Origin: Streptomyces sp. NBC_00568
GTDB lineage: Bacteria; Actinomycetota; Actinomycetes; Streptomycetales; Streptomycetaceae
Assembly: GCF_026341855.1 (NCBI RefSeq)
Contig: NZ_JAPENW010000001.1
Coordinates: 5,757,001 to 5,821,000, forward strand
DNA length: 64,000 bases
Direction: 5' to 3'
Part shown: one piece after another, positions 60,206-64,000 of the stretch
Layout of the letters: every line of letters starts with the position of its first letter
Numbering within the stretch: the stretch's first letter is position 1
Program-made: the position numbers and the translations under genes
The notes under the pieces: model-generated
Database searches by the model: none
Told to the model about the DNA's origin: nothing
What the model saw: only the letters and a program-made list of their open reading frames with translations

Positions 60206-60353
60206 GTACGACGCTAGCCTCGGACCTGGTAATCAGCGATGCGAGGCCCGCTCGGCGGGCGCCGGAATCATGGAGTCCGGTGCTCCGACCTGGGGGTATG
60301 TCAGCGTGACGAGATCTGCCCCACATCTGTCCGTAACCTGCCGATCACAACGA

Positions 60354-60387
60354 GCGAGGGCCGCGACCTCATGGCCGCGGCCCTCGC
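60354..60387 (-). terminator. Terminator after the xylanase/acetylxylan-esterase operon
   Basis: GCGAGGGCCGCG (60354-60365) pairs perfectly with CGCGGCCCTCGC (60376-60387) around a 10-nt loop, 55 bp after the esterase stop and upstream of the Pls promoter. Confidence 0.85.
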
Positions 60388-60437
60388 CGTTCCAGGTGGA
60401 GCACCACGGACGCGCCGTTCTTCGACGTGTTCCCGCC

Positions 60438-60681
60438 GGGGTCAGTTCGTGCTGCAGGAGACGGTCGGCCAGGTCCAGTTGCCGTTGGTCTGGATGGTGA
60501 CCCCGAAGTTGTTGCCGCTGCCGTTGGGTTTGGCGGTCAGCACTTGGGCGCTGGGGTAGGAGGCGCTGATGTTCCAGGTGGAGAGGACCTTCGCGGGGGA
60601 CGGGATGTTCATCGTGACGGTCCAGTTGCTGGAGCCGGTGACGGCGACGTTGAGGTTGTAGCGGTCGCTCCACTGCTGGCC
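60438..60681. repeat. 244-bp direct repeat, copy A (CBM2 region of axeA)
   Basis: By direct comparison these 244 bp are identical to 61443-61686. They encode the C-terminal carbohydrate-binding module of the acetylxylan esterase up to and past its stop codon. Homology continues about 15 bp further with one mismatch. Confidence 0.95.
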
Positions 60682-61413
60682 GGCGGACAGCGTGGCGGTG
60701 CATGCGCCACCGCCACCGCCGCCACCGTCGGGGGCCACGGCGCGGCCGGTCTGCGGAGAGATCATCCCGGCACACAGGTTGCGGGCGGCCAGTCCCTGCG
60801 CGATGCGCGGGATCGCGGCGAGGGTGTTGGCCGGCCAGTCGTGCATGAGGATGACCTGGCCGTTGGTGAGCCGGCCGGCGGCCTGCACGATCGCGTCCGT
60901 GCTCGCGCCGTTCCAGTCCTGCGAGTCGACGTCCCAGATGATCTCGGTCAGGCCGTACTTGGCCTCGACCGACCTCACCGTCGCGTTGGTCTCGCCGTAC
61001 GGCGGGCGGAACAGTTTCGGCGTGCCGCCGCCCGCGCCGGCGATGGCCTGCTGGGTCCGGGAGATCTCCGAGTCGATCTGGGCCTGGCTCTGCTGGGTCA
61101 GATGCGGGTGGGTGTAGCTGTGGTTGCCCACCCACATGCCTGCGTCGACCTGGGCCCGCACCTGGGCCGGGTTCCCGGCGGCGTACTGGCCCTGGTTGAA
61201 CATCGTGGCCCGCAGCCCGTTCTGCTTGAGCGCGGTGAGCAGATTCGCCGTGGTGCTGGACGGGCCGTCGTCGAAGGTGAGCCCGACATACCCGTTGCAG
61301 GTCGCGGCCTGCGCCGGACGGGCGTCGAAGGCGAGGGTGCTCGCGGCGGCCGTCGCCACGACGGCCAGTCCCGTGATCAGGGAGCGTAAGGATCGAACCG
61401 GTCTGGTTCTCAT
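60442..61413 (-). CDS. axeA: Secreted acetylxylan esterase (CE4) with CBM2
   Basis: A 323-aa exported enzyme. The signal peptide spans residues 1-36 (ITGLAVVATAAASTLAFDARPAQA). The NodB-type deacetylase domain has LTFDDGPS (catalytic and metal Asp), HSYTHPHL (metal His pair), FRPPYGETN, WDVDSQDW and ILMHDWP. A Gly-only linker joins a C-terminal cellulose-binding CBM2 (CTATLSAGQQWSDRYNLNV to the final VSCSTN). It removes acetyl groups from xylan to let the xylanase in. It starts 33 bp after the xylanase stop, in one operon, as in Streptomyces lividans xlnB-axeA. Confidence 0.96.
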   Translation of the reverse strand: MRTRPVRSLRSLITGLAVVATAAASTLAFDARPAQAATCNGYVGLTFDDGPSSTTANLLTALKQNGLRATMFNQGQYAAGNPAQVRAQVDAGMWVGNHSYTHPHLTQQSQAQIDSEISRTQQAIAGAGGGTPKLFRPPYGETNATVRSVEAKYGLTEIIWDVDSQDWNGASTDAIVQAAGRLTNGQVILMHDWPANTLAAIPRIAQGLAARNLCAGMISPQTGRAVAPDGGGGGGGACTATLSAGQQWSDRYNLNVAVTGSSNWTVTMNIPSPAKVLSTWNISASYPSAQVLTAKPNGSGNNFGVTIQTNGNWTWPTVSCSTN

Positions 61414-61442
61414 GCGAAGGGGTCCTCCGGCTTCAGGGTGCG

Positions 61443-61686
61443 GGGGTCAGTTCGTGCTGCAGGAGACGGTCGGCCAGGTCCAGTTGCCGTTGGTCTGGAT
61501 GGTGACCCCGAAGTTGTTGCCGCTGCCGTTGGGTTTGGCGGTCAGCACTTGGGCGCTGGGGTAGGAGGCGCTGATGTTCCAGGTGGAGAGGACCTTCGCG
61601 GGGGACGGGATGTTCATCGTGACGGTCCAGTTGCTGGAGCCGGTGACGGCGACGTTGAGGTTGTAGCGGTCGCTCCACTGCTGGCC
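61443..61686. repeat. 244-bp direct repeat, copy B (CBM2 region of xlnB)
   Basis: Identical to 60438-60681. It encodes the CBM2 module and stop region of the xylanase. Identity extends to wobble positions, which points to recent duplication or ongoing gene conversion. Confidence 0.95.
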
Positions 61687-62463
61687 CGCGGACAGGGCCG
61701 CGCTGCATCCGCCACCACCACCACCACCGCCACCGCCCGAACCGGTGTCACCCACCGTGATGTTGGAGTTCCCGCTGCTCTGGTATCCCTCGGTGGCGAG
61801 GATCATGTAGTAGTTGAAGCTGCCCAGGGGCATACCGGCGCGGGCCCAGGCGTCGAAGTGGTTGCCGGTGGTGATGGTTCCACCCGTCCTCTTCGACTGC
61901 CGGACGCTCCAGTACTGGTCGAAGGTGCGCGTGCCCTCGACCGAGGGGGCGTTGGTCCGCGTCGTCTTGTAGATGTCGTACGTACCGCCGTCGCTGGTGA
62001 CCGTGCCCTTGAACGTTCCGGTGGGCCGGTAGGTGCCCCAGTTGTCGACGATGTAGTACTCCACGAGCGGGTTCGACGTCCATCCGTAGAGAGCCAGGTA
62101 GGCGTTGCCGGACGGGTTGAAGGTGCCCGAGTAGGTCACACTCCTGCGTCCGCCGTTGCTCCAGCCCTTGCCGGCGACGAAGTTCCCGGTGTTGCTCCAT
62201 GAGGTGCTGTAGTTGCCGGTGGAGCCCAGGTTCATCGAGACCGTGCCCGGTGAGTCGGTCCAGAACGAGTAGTAGTAGCCGTTGTCGGTACCGGTCTGGT
62301 TCGAGGTGACGACCGTGTCGGCATGGGCGGTGCCGGGCAGGGTCAGCGCGGCCAGGGCGACCAGCAGCATGGTGCAGACACCACTGATGAGCAGCCGGAA
62401 GTGGCTGAGCGCCCCGAAGCGACCGCTGCTGCGGCTCGACGGGTGTGCGGGTGCGTCGATCAT
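61447..62463 (-). CDS. xlnB: Secreted GH11 endo-1,4-beta-xylanase with CBM2
   Basis: A 338-aa exported enzyme. A long signal peptide ends TLPGTAHA before DTVVTSNQTGTDNGYYYSFW, the mature GH11 start. VEYYIVDNWG carries the catalytic nucleophile Glu and ATEGYQSSGNS the acid/base Glu. RTFDQYWSVRQSKRTGGTI is a further signature. A Gly linker leads to a CBM2 identical in protein and DNA to that of the downstream esterase. GAGGAGGA precedes ATG 62463. It breaks xylan chains and is followed by the acetylxylan esterase gene. Confidence 0.97.
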   Translation of the reverse strand: MIDAPAHPSSRSSGRFGALSHFRLLISGVCTMLLVALAALTLPGTAHADTVVTSNQTGTDNGYYYSFWTDSPGTVSMNLGSTGNYSTSWSNTGNFVAGKGWSNGGRRSVTYSGTFNPSGNAYLALYGWTSNPLVEYYIVDNWGTYRPTGTFKGTVTSDGGTYDIYKTTRTNAPSVEGTRTFDQYWSVRQSKRTGGTITTGNHFDAWARAGMPLGSFNYYMILATEGYQSSGNSNITVGDTGSGGGGGGGGGGCSAALSAGQQWSDRYNLNVAVTGSSNWTVTMNIPSPAKVLSTWNISASYPSAQVLTAKPNGSGNNFGVTIQTNGNWTWPTVSCSTN

Positions 62464-62616
62464 CTGCGTGTTTCCTCCTCGTTCTCGTGGACCGGTGGGG
62501 GCCGGGCGGCGTGACACGGTTCTGGAGGGACTTCGCGAGGTCGCGGAACGGGCGTGAGCTGACCGCGCATCGGCATCGCGCGACCCGGCCGGGCTTGAGC
62601 TCTGTGAATCGCGAAC

Positions 62617-62674
62617 AGTGTTGATCTGGCCCTGTCAACTGTCAATACTTTCGACTGTGCTGCCGAAACATTCG
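62617..62674 (-). promoter_or_regulatory. Xylanase promoter with CGAAA boxes
   Basis: The minus strand has TTGACA (62645-62640) followed after 17 bp by AACACT (62622-62617), with a second TTGACA at 62638-62633. Immediately upstream are CGAAA (62653-62649) and CGAAACATTCG (62664-62674 on +). Similar CGAAA boxes control xylanase genes in other Streptomyces. Confidence 0.5.
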
Positions 62675-62790
62675 TCCAGGTGGGTGACCCTGCGGCTGAG
62701 GTTTTGCCTGTTACAGGTCCCGTCCATGGCCTCTTCGGGCGAGACGGATCGTCGACTAGGTGCCGCTCAAGATCAAATGGAAGCTCAATT

Positions 62791-62807
62791 CTTCGAAAGT
62801 TTCGAAG
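62791..62807. promoter_or_regulatory. 17-bp palindrome upstream of the xylan operon
   Basis: CTTCGAAAGTTTCGAAG is perfectly symmetric about the central G and contains the CGAAA/TTTCG element twice. It lies 328 bp before the xylanase start, within the 522-bp gene-free stretch 62464-62985. That stretch also holds three 11-12-bp CCCGGAAAGC-like repeats near 62918-62954. Confidence 0.5.
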
Positions 62808-62958
62808 GGTTTCCGGATCGGCCTCGAGGAGCGGGGAGCGGGGATCGCCGAATGGGGAGGGTGGGATCGATGCGGGCCCCTGGGCGATGCAGGGGGCATC
62901 GCGTGGCCGGTCGCCCGCGGCCCGGAAAGCGCCCCGGAAAGCGGCCCGGAAACGCGGA

Positions 62959-62981
62959 AGACCCCACACGAAGTGGGGTCT
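62959..62981 (-). terminator. Terminator of the tRNA-Leu gene
   Basis: AGACCCCAC-ACGAA-GTGGGGTCT is a perfect 9-bp stem with a 5-nt loop, 4 bp beyond the tRNA 3' end in its direction of transcription. Confidence 0.85.
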
Positions 62982-62985
62982 CAGC

Positions 62986-63073
62986 TGGTGTCCGAGGGGG
63001 GACTTGAACCCCCACGCCCGATAAAGGGCACTAGCACCTCAAGCTAGCGCGTCTGCCATTCCGCCACCCGGAC
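62986..63073 (-). tRNA. tRNA-Leu (anticodon GAG)
   Basis: The acceptor strand GTCCGGG starts at 63073 and pairs with the 3' strand CTCGGAC, followed by discriminator A and an encoded CCA (62988-62986). The anticodon arm CTAGC-TTGAGGT-GCTAG shows anticodon GAG. A long variable arm (TGCCCTTTATCGGGCG) marks it as class II, and the T arm contains GGTTCAAGTCC. It reads CUC/CUU leucine codons. Confidence 0.95.
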
Positions 63074-63259
63074 AAGGTGTCTGTCGCGCGGGTTTCCCTC
63101 GCGGCGACAGAGGAAACATTACCAGGCTTTCGAGGGCTCCCGATCACCCCCCGTCGCCGCGTGAACGGCGTGTGACGGGCCGGGTCCTGCCTTGGGGAGG
63201 AGAGGGGGTCGGAGGGAGGATGAGGGGGACCACCAGCGGCGACAGTGGGAGGAAGCAGC

Positions 63260-64000
63260 GTGAGCGAGAGCGGCACGACCAGGAGCGTCACGGGCGAGGA
63301 CGAGGTTGTGGACCTCTGTCGTGAGCTGATCCGGATCGACACCAGCAACTACGGGGACCACTCGGGCCCGGGCGAGCGCAAGGCCGCGGAGTACGTCGCC
63401 GAGAAGCTCGCCGAGGTCGGACTCGAGCCACGCATCTTCGAGTCGCACAAGGGGCGCGCCTCCACGGTGGCCCGCATCGAGGGCGAGGACCCCTCGCGGC
63501 CCGCGCTGCTCATTCACGGCCACACCGACGTCGTACCGGCCAACGCGATGGACTGGACCCATCACCCCTTCTCCGGCGAGATCGCCGACGGGATGGTGTG
63601 GGGCCGCGGCGCGGTCGACATGAAGGACATGGACGCCATGACGCTGGCGGTCGTACGGGAGCGGATGCGCACCGGCCGCAAGCCCCCGCGCGACATCGTC
63701 CTCGCCTTCCTCGCCGACGAGGAGGCGGGCGGTACGTGGGGCGCCCGGCACCTGGTCGACAAGCACCCGGACCTCTTCGAGGGCGTCACGGAGGCGATCG
63801 GCGAGGTCGGCGGGTTCTCCTTCACGGTCAACGAGAAGCTGCGGCTGTACCTCGTCGAGACCGCGCAGAAGGGCATGCACTGGATGAAGCTGACCGTGGA
63901 CGGCACCGCCGGACACGGTTCGATGATCCACAAGGACAACGCGATCACCGAGCTGTCCGAGGCCGTCGGGCGGCTCGGCCGGCACAAGTTCCCGGTGCGC
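63260..64000 (+). CDS. M20/M25/M40 family metallohydrolase, 3' end outside the window
   Basis: The first 247 codons of a zinc peptidase or amidohydrolase, open to the window edge. VVDLCRELIRIDTSNYGDHSGPGE (over residues 16-39) opens the family. LLIHGHTDVVPA carries the first zinc His with its Asp, WGRGAVDMKDMDAM the bridging Asp, and LADEEAGGTWGARHLV the catalytic Glu. The lid/dimerisation domain begins at about residue 195 (GMHWMKLTVDGTAGHGSM). GTG 63260 is 5-8 nt after GGGAGGA. The substrate is unknown; relatives are dipeptidases or acylamino-acid hydrolases. Confidence 0.93.
   Translation, partial: MSESGTTRSVTGEDEVVDLCRELIRIDTSNYGDHSGPGERKAAEYVAEKLAEVGLEPRIFESHKGRASTVARIEGEDPSRPALLIHGHTDVVPANAMDWTHHPFSGEIADGMVWGRGAVDMKDMDAMTLAVVRERMRTGRKPPRDIVLAFLADEEAGGTWGARHLVDKHPDLFEGVTEAIGEVGGFSFTVNEKLRLYLVETAQKGMHWMKLTVDGTAGHGSMIHKDNAITELSEAVGRLGRHKFPVR

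Noticed and set aside
56421..60206. A 1261-codon plus-strand frame opposite the Pls-type gene
   Set aside because: Arg/Gln/His-rich shadow without motifs; the minus strand encodes a complete multidomain enzyme.
62986..63073. tRNA-Leu as an integration site for a mobile island
   Set aside because: No integrase, excisionase or second copy of the tRNA 3' end is visible nearby.

Overview
The window is a GC-rich, densely packed chromosomal segment with GTG/ATG starts, long antisense open frames, GGAGG-type ribosome sites and gene families (SoxR, MsiK-like ATPase, class F sortase, CitMHS, GH11 xylanase, Pls-type synthetase) that point to a Streptomyces or very close actinobacterial relative. About 60 protein genes, one tRNA and one insertion sequence can be supported. 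There is no rRNA, CRISPR array or phage.

Layout. 0.2-4.0 kb: class III CoA-transferase, then a drug-type ABC exporter pair divergent from its TetR repressor with two palindromic operators. 4.1-5.0 kb: a complete IS5-type element sitting on the stop codon of an ISP-type restriction-modification gene. 5.0-8.4 kb: homogentisate dioxygenase with a GntR regulator. 8.6-16.8 kb: lipoprotein, TetR, molybdopterin oxidoreductase, citrate transporter plus MFS pair, and a surface protein with its sortase. 17-21 kb: sugar-importer-type ATPase, then an aldehyde/alcohol dehydrogenase operon. 21-27.5 kb: DMT exporter, regulators, acyl-CoA dehydrogenase, YiaAB protein, TetR, MaoC hydratase, SoxR. 27.7-36.2 kb: RNA ligase, BKACE enzyme, zinc-ribbon protein, penicillin-acylase-family enzyme, alpha/beta hydrolase, NamZ-type muramidase. 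36.4-46.7 kb: an acyl-CoA catabolic regulon. 47-54 kb: amino-acid permease, YedY-like molybdoenzyme with cytochrome b, gluconate uptake and kinase with a FadR-type regulator. 54-62.5 kb: UPF0225 protein, M1 peptidase, a Pls-type poly(amino acid) synthetase, and a xylanase/acetylxylan-esterase operon. 63-64 kb: tRNA-Leu(GAG) and the 5' part of an M20 peptidase.

The two most interesting systems are these. (1) A 1291-residue Pls-type enzyme (adenylation-thiolation-six membrane segments-three LbH-type condensing repeats) whose hand-read specificity code, DAESIGTVVK, resembles lysine codes. It lies next to an M1 metallopeptidase in the same orientation, a layout suggesting synthesis and turnover of a cationic homopoly(amino acid). 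(2) A TetR-centred regulon with three copies of a CCGAC-N2-GTCGG operator. It joins an SDR/acyl-CoA ligase operon, a separate-gene version of human ACAD11 (kinase plus acyl-CoA dehydrogenase) and a KstD-like flavoprotein, and it looks like a 4-hydroxyacid catabolic pathway.

Regulation can be read unusually well by eye. Two further pairs of distant promoters share a private palindrome (18.5 and 24.1 kb; 25.6 and 26.9 kb), and several regulator genes appear to be transcribed leaderless from a TANNNT box 6-7 nt before the ATG. Operators and promoters were found by visual inspection only and are candidates.
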